Of a stretch of DNA of 64,000 nt, positions 51,793 to 63,649 are shown one piece after another (the first letter of the stretch is position 1; each line of letters begins with the position of its first letter). Source of the stretch: Cupriavidus necator A5-1 (GTDB lineage: Bacteria > Pseudomonadota > Gammaproteobacteria > Burkholderiales > Burkholderiaceae). The stretch is from positions 434,001-498,000 of the forward strand of contig NZ_JQLI01000008.1 of the NCBI RefSeq assembly GCF_000744095.1, in the 5' to 3' direction. A program made the position numbers and the translations under genes. The notes beneath the pieces are model-generated. The model was not told the DNA's origin and made no database searches. It was given only the letters and a program-made list of their open reading frames with translations.

Positions 51793-52999
51793 ACAACTGA
51801 AGCAGGCCGCCGAGCAACGCCATGCGCTGGCCCTGACGCGGCGCCGCCGCATCGCGCACACCGCGTGCGCCCCGCACCAGGCCGTGGGCGAAGTGGACGA
51901 GACGCAGCCGGAAGCGCTGCTGACTTTCTGCAGCAATGACTACATGGGGCTGGCCAACCACCCCGACGTGATCGCCGCGCTGGCCGAAGGCGCGCATCGC
52001 TATGGCGCCGGCAGCGGCGCCTCGCACCTGGTCAGCGGCCATTCGCTGGCGCATGCGCAGCTCGAAGCGGAACTGGCACGCTGGTTCGCGCCGCATATCC
52101 CGCACGCGCGCACGCTGTATTTCTGCACCGGCTACATGGCCAACATGGCGGTGCTGACCGCGCTGGGCGCGGCGGGCGCGACGCTGTTCTGCGAATTGCT
52201 CAACCATGCCTCGCTGATCGACGGCGCCCGGCTGGCGCGCGCGGACGTGCAGCGCTACCCGCACTGCGATACCGCCGCGCTGGAGGCGCTGCTGGCGGCC
52301 AGCACCAGCGAACGCAAGCTGATCGTCACCGACAGCGTGTTCAGCATGGACGGCGACGTCGCACCGCTGCGCGAACTGCTGGCGCTGGCCGATCGCTATG
52401 ACGCGTGGATCATCGTCGACGATGCGCACGGCTTCGGCGTGCTGGGCGAACAGGGCCACGGCGTGCTGGAGGCGCTGGGCCTGTCGTCCGAGCGCTTTAT
52501 CTATATCGGCACGCTGGGCAAGGCCGCGGGCGTGGCGGGGGCGTTCGTCGTCGCGCACGAGACCATCATCGAGCACCTGGTCAACACCGCACGGCCCTAT
52601 ATCTACACCACGGCCGCGCCGCCGGCGGTGGCGCATGCACTGCTGACCAGCCTGGCGATCATCGAAGGCGAAGAAGGCAGGCAACGCCGCGCGCAACTGA
52701 CGCGCTGCATCGCCATGCTGCGCGGCGGGCTGGCGCAACTGGCCGCGATCGCCGGCTGGTCGCTCGGCGACAGCGAGACCGCGATCCAGCCGCTGATCGT
52801 CGGCGACAACGGCGCCGCGCTGGCGCTGTCGGCAACGCTGGAGGGCGACGGCATCCGCGTCGGCGCGATCCGCCCGCCGACGGTCCCCGAGGGTACCGCG
52901 CGGCTGCGCATCACGCTGTCGGCCTCGCATACGGAAGCCGACGTGCAGCGCCTGCTCGACGTACTGAGCGCCGCGGTGGCGCAGCGGGAGGCCGCATGA
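51782..52999 (+). CDS. bioF: 8-Amino-7-oxononanoate synthase
   Basis: A 405-residue PLP enzyme condensing pimeloyl-ACP/CoA with alanine. Motifs are FCSNDYMGLANHP, GAGSGASHLVSGHSLAHAQLE, the aspartate in IVDDAHGFGVLGEQG, and the PLP lysine in YIGTLGKAAGVAGAF. The length is slightly above the E. coli enzyme. Its stop overlaps the bioD ATG. Confidence 0.95.
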   Translation: MLLEQLKQAAEQRHALALTRRRRIAHTACAPHQAVGEVDETQPEALLTFCSNDYMGLANHPDVIAALAEGAHRYGAGSGASHLVSGHSLAHAQLEAELARWFAPHIPHARTLYFCTGYMANMAVLTALGAAGATLFCELLNHASLIDGARLARADVQRYPHCDTAALEALLAASTSERKLIVTDSVFSMDGDVAPLRELLALADRYDAWIIVDDAHGFGVLGEQGHGVLEALGLSSERFIYIGTLGKAAGVAGAFVVAHETIIEHLVNTARPYIYTTAAPPAVAHALLTSLAIIEGEEGRQRRAQLTRCIAMLRGGLAQLAAIAGWSLGDSETAIQPLIVGDNGAALALSATLEGDGIRVGAIRPPTVPEGTARLRITLSASHTEADVQRLLDVLSAAVAQREAA

Positions 53000-53730
53000 C
53001 AGTGCGCCAGCCTTTTGCCTGCTTTGTCACCGGCACCGATACCGGCGTCGGCAAGACCCACGCCAGCGCCACGCTGCTGCATGCGCTCAACGCCGCCGGC
53101 TACCGCACCGCGGGCATGAAGCCCGTGGCCAGCGGCAGCGACTGGCGCGACGGCCACTGGCACAACGACGACGTGGCGCAACTGCGCGCCGCCAGCTCGG
53201 TGACGGTGCCGCTCGGCCATACCTGCCCGTTCCTGCTGCGCACGCCGTGCTCGCCGCACCTCGCCGCCGCGCAGGAGGGCGTGCGCATCACGCGCGCGCC
53301 GATCCGCGAAGCGTTCGACGCGCTGCGCCGCCAGGCCGAGGCCGTGGTGGTGGAGGGCGTGGGTGGTTTCCACGTGCCACTGGATGTCGGCGCGGTGCGC
53401 TGGAGCACCGCCGACCTGGCGGACATGCTCGGCCTGCCGGTCGTGATGGTGGCCGGCATCCGGCTTGGCTGCCTGAACCACGCCGTGCTGACCGCCCAGG
53501 CCATCCGCGCGCGCGGCCTTAACCTGGCCGGCTGGATCGCCAACCGGGTCGACCCGGACATGCTGCTCGCCGACGAGAACATCGCCACGCTGCATGCGGC
53601 GCTGGACGCGCCTTGCCTGGGTGAACTGCCCTGGCAACTCGAACCCGCCGCTGCCGCTGCCAGGCTAGATCTCTCGCCGCTGTTTGCCGCCAATCAATAT
53701 CAGGCCGAGGCCAGTGGCCTCGCCGCCTGA
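52996..53730 (+). CDS. bioD: Dethiobiotin synthetase
   Basis: A 244-residue ATP-dependent carboxylase closing the ureido ring from DAPA and CO2. The P-loop GTDTGVGKTHAS is at about 12-23, followed by AGMKPVASGS and VEGVGGFHVPL. The ATG overlaps the bioF stop, so bioA, bioF and bioD are translationally coupled. Confidence 0.95.
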   Translation: MTVRQPFACFVTGTDTGVGKTHASATLLHALNAAGYRTAGMKPVASGSDWRDGHWHNDDVAQLRAASSVTVPLGHTCPFLLRTPCSPHLAAAQEGVRITRAPIREAFDALRRQAEAVVVEGVGGFHVPLDVGAVRWSTADLADMLGLPVVMVAGIRLGCLNHAVLTAQAIRARGLNLAGWIANRVDPDMLLADENIATLHAALDAPCLGELPWQLEPAAAAARLDLSPLFAANQYQAEASGLAA

Positions 53731-53749
53731 ACCAGAATTCGAATCGATC

Positions 53750-54772
53750 ATGACCCAAGCCCAAATCGTCACTACCGTTTCCGTCGACTCCCTGCGTCAG
53801 ACCGCGCGCTCGCACGCCCTGCCTGATGATGCCGCCTGGCGTGTCGACGACGTCGCCGCACTGTTCGCGCTGCCGTTCAACGACCTGCTGTTCCGCGCCC
53901 AGCAAGTGCATCGCGAGAACTTCGACGCCAACACCGTGCAGCTTTCCACGCTGCTGTCGATCAAGACCGGCGGCTGCGAAGAGGATTGCGGTTACTGCCC
54001 GCAGAGCGCGCACCACGATGCCGGCGTCAAGGCCGAAAAGCTGATGGCGCTGGACGAGGTGCTTGACGCAGCGCGCGCGGCCAAGGCCAACGGCGCCACG
54101 CGCTTCTGCATGGGCGCCGCCTGGCGCAGCCCGAAGGATCGCCACCTCGAGCCGGTGATGGACATGGTGCGCGAAGTGAAGGCCATGGGCCTGGAGACCT
54201 GCGTGACGCTGGGCATGCTCAAGGCCGAACAGGCGCAGCAGCTCAAGGAAGCCGGCCTCGACTACTACAACCACAACCTCGATACCTCGCCGGAGTTCTA
54301 CGGCAAGATCATCACCACGCGTACCTACCAGGACCGGCTCGATACCATCGGCCATGTGCGCGACGCCGGTATCAATGTCTGCTGCGGCGGCATCGTCGGC
54401 ATGGGCGAGTCGCGCGAGGCGCGCGCCGGGCTGATCGCGCAGCTGGCCAACATGGACCCGTATCCGGAGTCGGTGCCCATCAATAACCTGGTCCAGGTCG
54501 AAGGCACGCCGCTGGCCGGCACCGAAGCGCTGGACCCGTTCGAGTTCGTCCGAACCATCGCCGTGGCCCGCATCACCATGCCGCGCGCGATGGTGCGCCT
54601 GTCCGCCGGCCGCGAGGCCATGGACGAAGCGTTGCAGGCGCTGTGCTTCATGGCCGGCGCCAATTCGATTTTCTACGGTGAAAAGCTGCTGACCACAGGC
54701 AACCCGCAGGCCGACCGCGATCGCGCCCTGCTGGCTCGCCTCGATATCCGCGCAGAGGGCTACGCGGGATGA
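53750..54772 (+). CDS. bioB: Biotin synthase
   Basis: A 340-residue radical-SAM enzyme inserting sulfur into dethiobiotin. The radical-SAM cysteines are in GGCEEDCGYCPQ (CxxxCxxC), and the [2Fe-2S] ligands and downstream motifs (NHNLDTSPEFY, GIVGMGE, MPRAMVRLSAGR) are present. The start at 53750 was chosen over an ATG 66 bases upstream inside bioD because the conserved region begins after it. Confidence 0.96.
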   Translation: MTQAQIVTTVSVDSLRQTARSHALPDDAAWRVDDVAALFALPFNDLLFRAQQVHRENFDANTVQLSTLLSIKTGGCEEDCGYCPQSAHHDAGVKAEKLMALDEVLDAARAAKANGATRFCMGAAWRSPKDRHLEPVMDMVREVKAMGLETCVTLGMLKAEQAQQLKEAGLDYYNHNLDTSPEFYGKIITTRTYQDRLDTIGHVRDAGINVCCGGIVGMGESREARAGLIAQLANMDPYPESVPINNLVQVEGTPLAGTEALDPFEFVRTIAVARITMPRAMVRLSAGREAMDEALQALCFMAGANSIFYGEKLLTTGNPQADRDRALLARLDIRAEGYAG

Positions 54773-54845
54773 CGAGGTAGGAGATAGCCCGCTGGACAGC
54801 TCGCCGCCGTAAGATCCCAATCACAGGGATAACAAGGAGGGAGCC

Positions 54846-56864
<2,019 letters not shown>

Positions 56865-56995
56865 GCCAGATCGTGGGGGCCGGGATCGCCGACCGCGGCC
56901 CCGCGCCGGCCATGGCGGTTGGCGTGCGAACGCCAACCCCATTACTCTGCCAAAATACCCGTTTACCCCACCACCAGAATCCCCCTGGAGACAAA

Positions 56996-57937
56996 ATGAA
57001 GGTGCAGTTGTACGTCCCCGATGGCCGCTATGATCCGTGGATCGAAGGCTTCGCCGAAGCACTCCCCGAAGCCGAATGCGTGACCTGGGAGGGCAGCCGT
57101 GGCGAACCAGCCGACTACGCCGTGGTCTGGCGCCCGCCGGTGGAAATGCTGCGTGGCCGTACCGACCTGAAGGCGGTATTCAATTTGGGGGCTGGCGTCG
57201 ATGGCATCCTGCGCCTGCGCGATGAAGCGCCGGATGCGTTGCCCGCGGGCGTGCCGATCGTGCGGCTCGACGATGCCGGCATGGCCGCGCAGATGGCCGA
57301 GTACGTCACCCATGCCGTGCTGCGTTATTTCCGCAAGCTCGATGCCTATGAAGCGCAGCAACGCGCCGGCACCTGGAAATTCCTCAAGCCGCACCGCCGC
57401 GCCGACTTCACCGTCGGCGTGATGGGCGTGGGCACGCTGGGCACGCATATCGCCCGCGCGCTGGCAGGCTTCGGCTTCCCGGTGCGCGGCTGGAGCCGCA
57501 CCGCGCGCGCCATCGAAGGCGTGAGCGGTTTCTATGGCGATGCGGGCCAGTCGCCGTTCCTCGATGGCCTGCGCGTGCTGGTCAATGTGCTGCCGCTGAC
57601 ACCGCAGACCGAGAACATCCTGAACGCGGGGCTGTTCGCGCGGCTGGCGCAGGGCGCGTATGTGATCAACGTGGCGCGCGGCCAGCACCTGGTCGAAGAG
57701 GACCTGCTGGCCGCGGTGCAAGCGGGGCAGATCGGTGGCGCCACGCTCGACGTGTTCCGCACCGAACCGCTGCCGGCGGAGCACCCGTTCTGGCAGGAGC
57801 CGCGCATCACCATCACGCCGCATATCTCGGCGCTGACGCTGCGCGAGGACAGCATCGCCCAGATCGCCGGCAAGATCCGCGCATTGCGCGCGGGCCAGCC
57901 GATCGCGGGCGTGGTCGACGTGCAGCGCGGCTACTGA
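56996..57937 (+). CDS. ghrA: Glyoxylate/hydroxypyruvate reductase A
   Basis: A 313-residue D-2-hydroxyacid dehydrogenase. It has the NAD-binding GVMGVGTLGTHIARAL (about 138-153), the active-site arginine and glutamate regions (INVARGQHLVEEDLL, FRTEPLPAEHPFW) and the terminal His in ITPHISALT. Glyoxylate or hydroxypyruvate would be reduced with NADPH. Start 56996 gives MKVQLYVPDGRYDPW; the longer frame upstream is non-conserved. Its place between liuD and liuE is without obvious biochemical link to leucine. Confidence 0.9.
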   Translation: MKVQLYVPDGRYDPWIEGFAEALPEAECVTWEGSRGEPADYAVVWRPPVEMLRGRTDLKAVFNLGAGVDGILRLRDEAPDALPAGVPIVRLDDAGMAAQMAEYVTHAVLRYFRKLDAYEAQQRAGTWKFLKPHRRADFTVGVMGVGTLGTHIARALAGFGFPVRGWSRTARAIEGVSGFYGDAGQSPFLDGLRVLVNVLPLTPQTENILNAGLFARLAQGAYVINVARGQHLVEEDLLAAVQAGQIGGATLDVFRTEPLPAEHPFWQEPRITITPHISALTLREDSIAQIAGKIRALRAGQPIAGVVDVQRGY

Positions 57938-57987
57938 CGCCGGCACTGCGCGCCACCAAGATAACGAACAACGGACAGGAGACAGCC

Positions 57988-58923
57988 ATGACCATGCCGA
58001 ACTATGTGAAGATCGTTGAAGTGGGCCCGCGCGACGGCCTGCAGAACGAAAAGGGGATGGTGCCGACCGAGGTCAAGGTCGCGCTGATCAACCAGCTCAC
58101 CGACGCCGGCTTCGTCAATATCGAGGCGGCGTCGTTCGTCTCGCCCAAGTGGGTGCCGCAGATGGCTGACGGTGCCGAGGTGATGGCGCGCATCCAGCGC
58201 CGGCCGGGCACGCTGTACTCGGCGCTGACGCCGAACATGAAGGGCTTCGAGGGCGCGATCGCCGCTGGTGCCGATGAGGTGGTGATCTTCGGCGCGGCCA
58301 GCGAGGCGTTCTCGCAGAAGAACATCAACTGCTCGATCGCGGAATCGATCGCGCGCTTCGAGCCCGTCGCCGCGGCGGCGAAAGAAAAGGGCGTGCGGCT
58401 GCGCGCCAGCATCTCGTGCGCGCTGGGTTGCCCGTACCAGGGCGAAGTGTCGGTGCACGCGGTGGTCGACGTGGTGCGCCGCATGCGCGAGCTGGGCTGC
58501 GACGAGATCGATATCGCAGACACCATCGGCGTGGGCACGCCCGGCCGCGTGCAGGAAGTGATGCGTGCCGCCGCGGCAGAATTTGCGCTCGACCGCCTCT
58601 CGGGCCATTTCCACGATACCTACGGGCAGGCGCTGTCCAACATCCTGGCCAGCCTGGAAGTGGGCATCTCGATCTTCCACGCCTCGGTGGCGGGGCTGGG
58701 CGGTTGCCCCTACGCCAAGGGCGCGACCGGCAACGTGGCGACCGAGGACGTGCTGTACATGCTGCACGGCATGGGCATCCACACCGGCATCGACCTGGAA
58801 GCGGTGGTGCGCACCGGCGACTACATCTCGCAGGCGATCGGCCGCGCCAACAGTTCGCGCGTGGGCCGCGCCCTGCTGACCAAATGGGCCGCCGCCAGCG
58901 ACGCGGCGCCCGCCTGTATTTGA
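57988..58923 (+). CDS. liuE: Hydroxymethylglutaryl-CoA lyase
   Basis: A 311-residue TIM-barrel lyase cleaving HMG-CoA to acetyl-CoA and acetoacetate. It has the N-terminal VEVGPRDGLQNEK, the metal ligands DTIGVG and GHFHDTYGQA, and the catalytic cysteine loop GLGGCPYAKGATGNVATEDV. A start at 57994 would be equally plausible. This enzyme completes the leucine route in the window. Confidence 0.96.
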   Translation: MTMPNYVKIVEVGPRDGLQNEKGMVPTEVKVALINQLTDAGFVNIEAASFVSPKWVPQMADGAEVMARIQRRPGTLYSALTPNMKGFEGAIAAGADEVVIFGAASEAFSQKNINCSIAESIARFEPVAAAAKEKGVRLRASISCALGCPYQGEVSVHAVVDVVRRMRELGCDEIDIADTIGVGTPGRVQEVMRAAAAEFALDRLSGHFHDTYGQALSNILASLEVGISIFHASVAGLGGCPYAKGATGNVATEDVLYMLHGMGIHTGIDLEAVVRTGDYISQAIGRANSSRVGRALLTKWAAASDAAPACI

Positions 58924-58936
58924 GCAAGGAGAATGC

Positions 58937-59437
58937 ATGACGGCAAGTAACGAAGCGCTGCCCGAGTCCGCGCAGCGCGTCGCGGACCTGCTGGTCGAAC
59001 TCGGCCACGATCGCCCGGTGGTGATGCTGCCCGCGACCGGCAAGACTTCAGCGGAAGCCGCGGCGGGCCTGGGCTGCAGCGTGGCCGAGATCGCCAAGTC
59101 GATCATCTTCCGGCGCGTGGCCGACGATGCGCCGGTGCTGGTGATCGCCAGCGGCAGCAACCGCGTCGACGAGGCCAAGGTGGCCGCGCGCGTGGGCGCG
59201 CTGGGCAAAGCCGACGCGCGCTTCGTGCGCGAGAAGACCGGTTATGCCATCGGCGGCGTCTGCCCGATCGGCCATGCGGTGGCGCCGGTGATGCTGCTGG
59301 ACCAGGACCTGTTCCGCTATGACAGCCTGTGGGCGGCGGCGGGGCATCCGCACGCGGTGTTCAACCTGACGCCGCATCAGCTGCAGCAGATGACCGGTGC
59401 GGAAGTGGCCGACGTAGCGGCGGGATCCGCTGCATGA
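58937..59437 (+). CDS. YbaK/EbsC-type aminoacyl-tRNA deacylase family protein
   Basis: A 166-residue protein of the YbaK/ProX editing-domain family, which hydrolyse mischarged tRNA. Typical segments are TGKTSAEAAAGLGCSVAEIAKSIIFR and VREKTGYAIGGVCPIGHAVA (the GG-PxGH active region). It begins 13 bases after liuE and overlaps the next gene by four bases. Confidence 0.88.
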   Translation: MTASNEALPESAQRVADLLVELGHDRPVVMLPATGKTSAEAAAGLGCSVAEIAKSIIFRRVADDAPVLVIASGSNRVDEAKVAARVGALGKADARFVREKTGYAIGGVCPIGHAVAPVMLLDQDLFRYDSLWAAAGHPHAVFNLTPHQLQQMTGAEVADVAAGSAA

Positions 59438-59862
59438 GCCCCGACCTGCGCCCCGGCCTGACCTTCCGCTGGCAATACACGGTGCCGCCCAAGGCCACGG
59501 TGCCGCGGATGTACGACGACATTCCCTGCTGCCCGGAGATGCCAGACGTGCTGGCCACCGGCTATATGGTCGGCATCATGGAATGCGCCTGCCTGCAGAT
59601 GCTGCGCGAACACCTGGACTGGCCGCGCGAGCAGTCGCTCGGTACGCTGGTCAGCTTCTCGCACCTGGCGCCGACGCCGCCGGGCATGACGGTGACGGTC
59701 AAGGGCGAGCTGGTCGAGGTGGACGGGCGCCGGTTGCGCTTCCAGCTCAGCGCCTGGGACGACGAGGACAAGATCTCCGAGGGCGTGCATGAGCGCCACC
59801 TGATCGACGCCGGCCGCTTCAACGAGAAGGTGGCAGCCAAGGCCGCCCGCGCGGCGCTCTGA
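59434..59862 (+). CDS. Hotdog-fold thioesterase, fluoroacetyl-CoA thioesterase-like
   Basis: A 142-residue hotdog protein starting LRPGLTFRWQYTVPPKATVPRMYDD. The helix region reads DVLATGYMVGIMECACLQML with the acidic residue expected in this family, and the strand SFSHLAPTPPGMTVTVKGEL follows. The exact substrate is unknown. The ATG overlaps the YbaK-type stop. Confidence 0.82.
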   Translation: MSPDLRPGLTFRWQYTVPPKATVPRMYDDIPCCPEMPDVLATGYMVGIMECACLQMLREHLDWPREQSLGTLVSFSHLAPTPPGMTVTVKGELVEVDGRRLRFQLSAWDDEDKISEGVHERHLIDAGRFNEKVAAKAARAAL

Positions 59863-60144
59863 GTGCCGCCCGACTGCATCGACATGGCTGACATGCCCGC
59901 GCCCGTCACGTCCGCCGCAGAGATGGCTGCGCAGGCTGACGCGGCGCTGCAGGCCGCACCCGTGCCGTCGCCGTGCCGCAACGTCTGCCGCATGGACGCG
60001 GCCAGCGGCTACTGCGAAGGCTGCCTGCGCACCATCGAAGAGATCGCGGGCTGGTCGTCGGCCAGCGACGAGGACAAGCGCCGCATCTGGGCGCAACTGC
60101 CGCAGCGCGCCGCATGGCTGGCTGGCGAGGAGGCATCCCCTTGA
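59863..60144 (+). CDS. DUF1289 family small protein
   Basis: A 93-residue protein. The conserved core PCRNVCRMDAASGYCEGCLRTIEEIAGW has the four cysteines of DUF1289, probably an iron-sulfur or zinc site. It may begin at GTG 59863, immediately after the preceding stop, or at ATG 59884. Function is unknown. The next gene overlaps its stop (TTGA). Confidence 0.82.
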   Translation: MPPDCIDMADMPAPVTSAAEMAAQADAALQAAPVPSPCRNVCRMDAASGYCEGCLRTIEEIAGWSSASDEDKRRIWAQLPQRAAWLAGEEASP

Positions 60145-61070
60145 GCGAAGCACCCGTTCCGCAGCTGCCGGCCACGATGCGCGTATTCGAGCGCGGCTGG
60201 CTGTCGGCCAACAATATCCTGTTTGTCGACGATGAAGACACGGTGCTGGTCGACACCGGCTACGTCACGCACGCGCCGCAGACCGTGGCGTTGGTGGAGG
60301 CTGCGCTGCAGGGCCGCCCGCTCGCGCGCATCGTCAACACGCACCTGCACTCCGACCACTGTGGCGGCAACGCCGCGCTGCAGGCGCGCTGGCAGCCGCG
60401 TACCGCGATCCCCGCCGCCGAGGCCGAAGCCGTGGCCGCCTGGGATACCGATGCGCTCAGCTATGTAGCCACGGGGCAGCAGTGCGACCGCTTTACGTTC
60501 GACAGCGTGCTGCAGGATGGGGACGTACTGCGCCTCGGCGGCATCGACTGGCAGGTGGTGGCCGCGCCCGGGCACGATCCGCATGCGGTGATGTTGTTCG
60601 CGCCGGCGCAGCGCATCTTGATTTCGGGCGATGCGCTGTGGGAGAACGGCTTCGGCGTGATTTTTCCCGAGCTCGAAGGTGAGAGTGGGTTTGCCGAGCA
60701 GGCGGCGGTGCTGGAGCGGATTGCGGAGCTCGATGCGCGGGTGGTGATCCCGGGGCACGGGCGGATGTTTGCCGAAGTGGCCGCGGCGCTCGAGCGCGCG
60801 AAGGGGCGCCTCGGCTATCTGAGTGCCGATCCCGCGCGCAATGCCAGCCATGCGGTGAAGGTGCTGGTGAAGTTCAAGCTTCTGGAGCAGCAGCGCATGG
60901 CGCGGGCTGAGCTGGTCGCATGGATGGAGGCGGCGCCGTTGATGGTGCGCATCCGGGAGCGGTTCATGCCGGGGCAGGCGGTGGCGGAGATTTGTGCGCA
61001 GACGGTGACAGCGCTGGCGGGTGTGGGGGCGCTGCAGGTTGATGGGGAGTGGGTGGTGAATCGGGATTGA
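60141..61070 (+). CDS. MBL-fold metallo-hydrolase, TTG start
   Basis: A 309-residue zinc hydrolase: NTHLHSDHCGGN (HxHxDH), the metal-bridging Asp in ISGDALWENGFG, and the later His in VIPGHGRM. The TTG at 60141 has GAGGAGG 7 bases upstream and overlaps the DUF1289 TGA, which makes it more likely than any ATG in the frame. It may be a glyoxalase II-like or lactonase-type enzyme; the substrate is unknown. Confidence 0.85.
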   Translation: MSEAPVPQLPATMRVFERGWLSANNILFVDDEDTVLVDTGYVTHAPQTVALVEAALQGRPLARIVNTHLHSDHCGGNAALQARWQPRTAIPAAEAEAVAAWDTDALSYVATGQQCDRFTFDSVLQDGDVLRLGGIDWQVVAAPGHDPHAVMLFAPAQRILISGDALWENGFGVIFPELEGESGFAEQAAVLERIAELDARVVIPGHGRMFAEVAAALERAKGRLGYLSADPARNASHAVKVLVKFKLLEQQRMARAELVAWMEAAPLMVRIRERFMPGQAVAEICAQTVTALAGVGALQVDGEWVVNRD

Positions 61071-61104
61071 GCTGGTTCGGGCGGCGCAGGTATAGACGCG
61101 CCTG

Positions 61105-61247
61105 CCCTCTCCCCCGGCCCCTCTCCCGGCCCCTCTCCCGCAGGCGGGAGAGGGGAGCAAACCGGCGGCGATGGCAATCACGTCGCCCCATCAATTCCCG
61201 ATTGCGTGCTCCCTCTCCCGCTTGCGGGAGAGGGTTGGGGAGAGGGC
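61105..61247. repeat. Paired palindromic repeats, CTCTCCCGC family
   Basis: Two palindromes (61131-61158, 61208-61234). The first is preceded by extra GGCCCCTCTCCC half-units and the second is followed by GGTTGGGGAGAGGGC. The duplicated left flank suggests past slippage or duplication. It lies between convergent genes. Confidence 0.85.
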
Positions 61248-61290
61248 CGGCGCATCAACGAAGTAACGCCGCCGCTATGCCGAGTTCACC

Positions 61291-63495
61291 TCAGAACGTC
61301 GTCCTGAACCCCACCTTCACACTGCGCCCAGGCAACGGCGCGATATCCCGCAGAATCGACGCCGCATTGCGCGCATCCTGGTTGGTCAGGTTGTCCCCGC
61401 GCAGGTACACCAGCGTCTGCGTGCCCGCCGTCTTGAACTTGTAGGTCAGCGCCAGGCTCAGCAGCGTATAGGCATCGGTCGGCGTGTCATTCACCGGCAC
61501 GCGCGTCTGCTTGGCCGCATAGGTGACATCCACGCGCGCCCCCCACGGCCCCGCGCCATACACCAGCGCGCCGCCCAAGCGCAGCGGCGCCAGCCGCGGC
61601 AGCGGCTCGCCGGTATCGCGGTTCTCGCCGCGCACATAGTCGGCACGCGCTTCGAAGTCGAGCGTATCGCCGGTCGTCAGCATCTTCTGCAACAGCCGCG
61701 TCCTGCCCTCGGCCTCAAAGCCATACAGCGTGGCCGGCACGCCCAGGTACTGGAACTCAGGCAGCGAATTGGGGCTGCCGGCGGCGACCACGTCGCCCGC
61801 TTCATCGCGCGCGCGGCCGGTCGAGGTCAGCGCCAGGTAGTTGGCAAAGCGGCTGTAGTAGCCCGACACGCTCGCGCTGTGTTCCCCCGACTTGAAACGC
61901 ACGCCGAGGTCGATCGACGTGGCGCGCTCCTTGTTGGCGTTGGGGTCGCCCAACTCCCAGGCGCCGGTGGCCACGTGCGGGCCGTTGGCGTACAGCTCAT
62001 AGAAGGTCGGCGCGCGTTCGGTGTATGACAGGTTGCTGGTCAGCGACCACAGCGGATTGACCTTGTACAGCAGTCCCGCCGAGGCGCTGGTGGCGTTGAA
62101 GCTGCGGCTGGCGTCGGCAAAGCGGTCGTTGCCGTTGGCGCTGGCCTTGATGCTGCTGTGGTCGAGGCGCCCGCCCAGGTTCAGCTTGAGGTCGCCCGAG
62201 GCGGTCAGCGGCAGTTCCTCGAACACGAACAATGCGGCGTTGTCGGTGTTGGTGCTGGGCACGAACGCCTCTTCGCCCAGCGCCGAGAAGTCGGTGTGGC
62301 CGAACTGCGTGCCAATCACGCCGGTCATGTTGCCGATCCTGGCGTGCTTGGCCTCGAGGCGCGCGTCCCAGCCGCGGTTCTTGAAGATCGTGCCGGTCTC
62401 GCCGTCTTCGATTTCCTTGTGCTCATAGTCGGTGTAGCTGAACTTGCCCTTGACCGATTCGATCCAGCCGCCGGTGTTGCCGGCGAGGTTGCGCGCCTCG
62501 CCTTCCAGCGCAAAGCGGTCCTGGCGCATCTTCAGCCGCACGTCGTCCTCGGCCGGGGTGCCGTACTCGTTGCGGTAGGCGCTGTAGTTGGCGCCGACAA
62601 AACCGTCGGCCCAGGTGTAGGAGCCGCCCAGCGAGCCGCCTTGCTGCTCGGCGCTGGTGTTGGGCAGGCGGCCGTAGGCTTCGGTCTCGCCTTCAGGCAG
62701 CGGCTGGGCGGCACGCAGGCGGTCGCTGCGGGCGAAGCCGGGGATGCGCAGGTCGCTGGTCTTGCGCGCGAAGGCATCGGCGTGCACGGCGAACTTGCCG
62801 TTGCCGGCCTCGATCAGTGCACTGGCATTGCGTGCCTGGTCGCCCCCCGCGGTGGCGCTGGCGTCGACCGCGCCGCCGATGCCTTCGATCGGCTCCTTGG
62901 GAATGCGGTTGTCGATCACGTTGACCACGCCGCCGATGGCGTTGCCGCCGTACATCAGCGCGGCGGGGCCGCGCACGACTTCGATGCGCTCGGCCACCAG
63001 CGGATCGACGGGCACGGCGTGGTCGTAGGACAGCGTGGAGGCGTCGACGGTGGTGCCGCCGTTCTGCAGCACCTTGATACGGTCGCCATCCAGGCCGCGG
63101 ATCACCGGCCGGCTGGCGTTGGGCCCGAAGTAAGTCGACGAGACCCCGGGCAGCTTGTCGAGGGTCTCGCCCAGCGTGCTGGCCTGGCGCACGGCAAGGG
63201 CGTCGCCGCCCAGCGTCGATACCGGCGCCACCATGTCGTTGAGGTCGCTGCCGAGCGGGTTGGCGGTGACCACGACTTCGCGCAGGGTCGCGCCGGCAGG
63301 CGCATCGGCCGTAGCAGGCGTCGCAGGCGTGGCCGGTGCGGTGTCGGCAGCGGGCGCCGCGGGCGGCGTGGCAGTCTGCGCCAGCGCGGCGGGTGCCGCG
63401 AAGGCGGTCGCCACGGTGGCGGTGAGGGAAGCTGCAAAGGCCGCCAGCGGGGTCAGGCGCGGTGCGCTGGCTTTGGGGTGTGAGCGGTTGGACAT
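61291..63495 (-). CDS. TonB-dependent outer membrane receptor, ZnuD-like
   Basis: A 734-residue outer-membrane receptor. A signal peptide (to about 39, ending AALAQ) is followed by an Ala/Pro/Thr linker and a TonB-box-like segment LREVVVTANPLG. The plug domain contains LPGVSSTYFGPNASRPVIRG, LDGDRIKVLQNG and ERIEVVRGPAALMYGGNAIGGVVNVIDNRI. The beta-barrel ends in a C-terminal Phe (VGFRTTF). The plug motifs are of the ZnuD/zinc receptor type. The His-rich loop of some ZnuD proteins is not obvious, so the metal is uncertain. The gene lies downstream of the small edge gene. Confidence 0.9.
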   Translation of the reverse strand: MSNRSHPKASAPRLTPLAAFAASLTATVATAFAAPAALAQTATPPAAPAADTAPATPATPATADAPAGATLREVVVTANPLGSDLNDMVAPVSTLGGDALAVRQASTLGETLDKLPGVSSTYFGPNASRPVIRGLDGDRIKVLQNGGTTVDASTLSYDHAVPVDPLVAERIEVVRGPAALMYGGNAIGGVVNVIDNRIPKEPIEGIGGAVDASATAGGDQARNASALIEAGNGKFAVHADAFARKTSDLRIPGFARSDRLRAAQPLPEGETEAYGRLPNTSAEQQGGSLGGSYTWADGFVGANYSAYRNEYGTPAEDDVRLKMRQDRFALEGEARNLAGNTGGWIESVKGKFSYTDYEHKEIEDGETGTIFKNRGWDARLEAKHARIGNMTGVIGTQFGHTDFSALGEEAFVPSTNTDNAALFVFEELPLTASGDLKLNLGGRLDHSSIKASANGNDRFADASRSFNATSASAGLLYKVNPLWSLTSNLSYTERAPTFYELYANGPHVATGAWELGDPNANKERATSIDLGVRFKSGEHSASVSGYYSRFANYLALTSTGRARDEAGDVVAAGSPNSLPEFQYLGVPATLYGFEAEGRTRLLQKMLTTGDTLDFEARADYVRGENRDTGEPLPRLAPLRLGGALVYGAGPWGARVDVTYAAKQTRVPVNDTPTDAYTLLSLALTYKFKTAGTQTLVYLRGDNLTNQDARNAASILRDIAPLPGRSVKVGFRTTF

Positions 63496-63649
63496 GGCGC
63501 GCGGAGTGAGGCAGTGGCAATCGGCCCGGCTGGCACGGCGGCCGCCCGGCGCCGGCCGGCCCGCGATGGGCGTGGCCGCGCAGCCGGAGGTGGCAGGCGT
63601 TCAGCTCGGATTCATGGCGCCGGGCGCGCGGCGAGGGCCGCATCCCGGA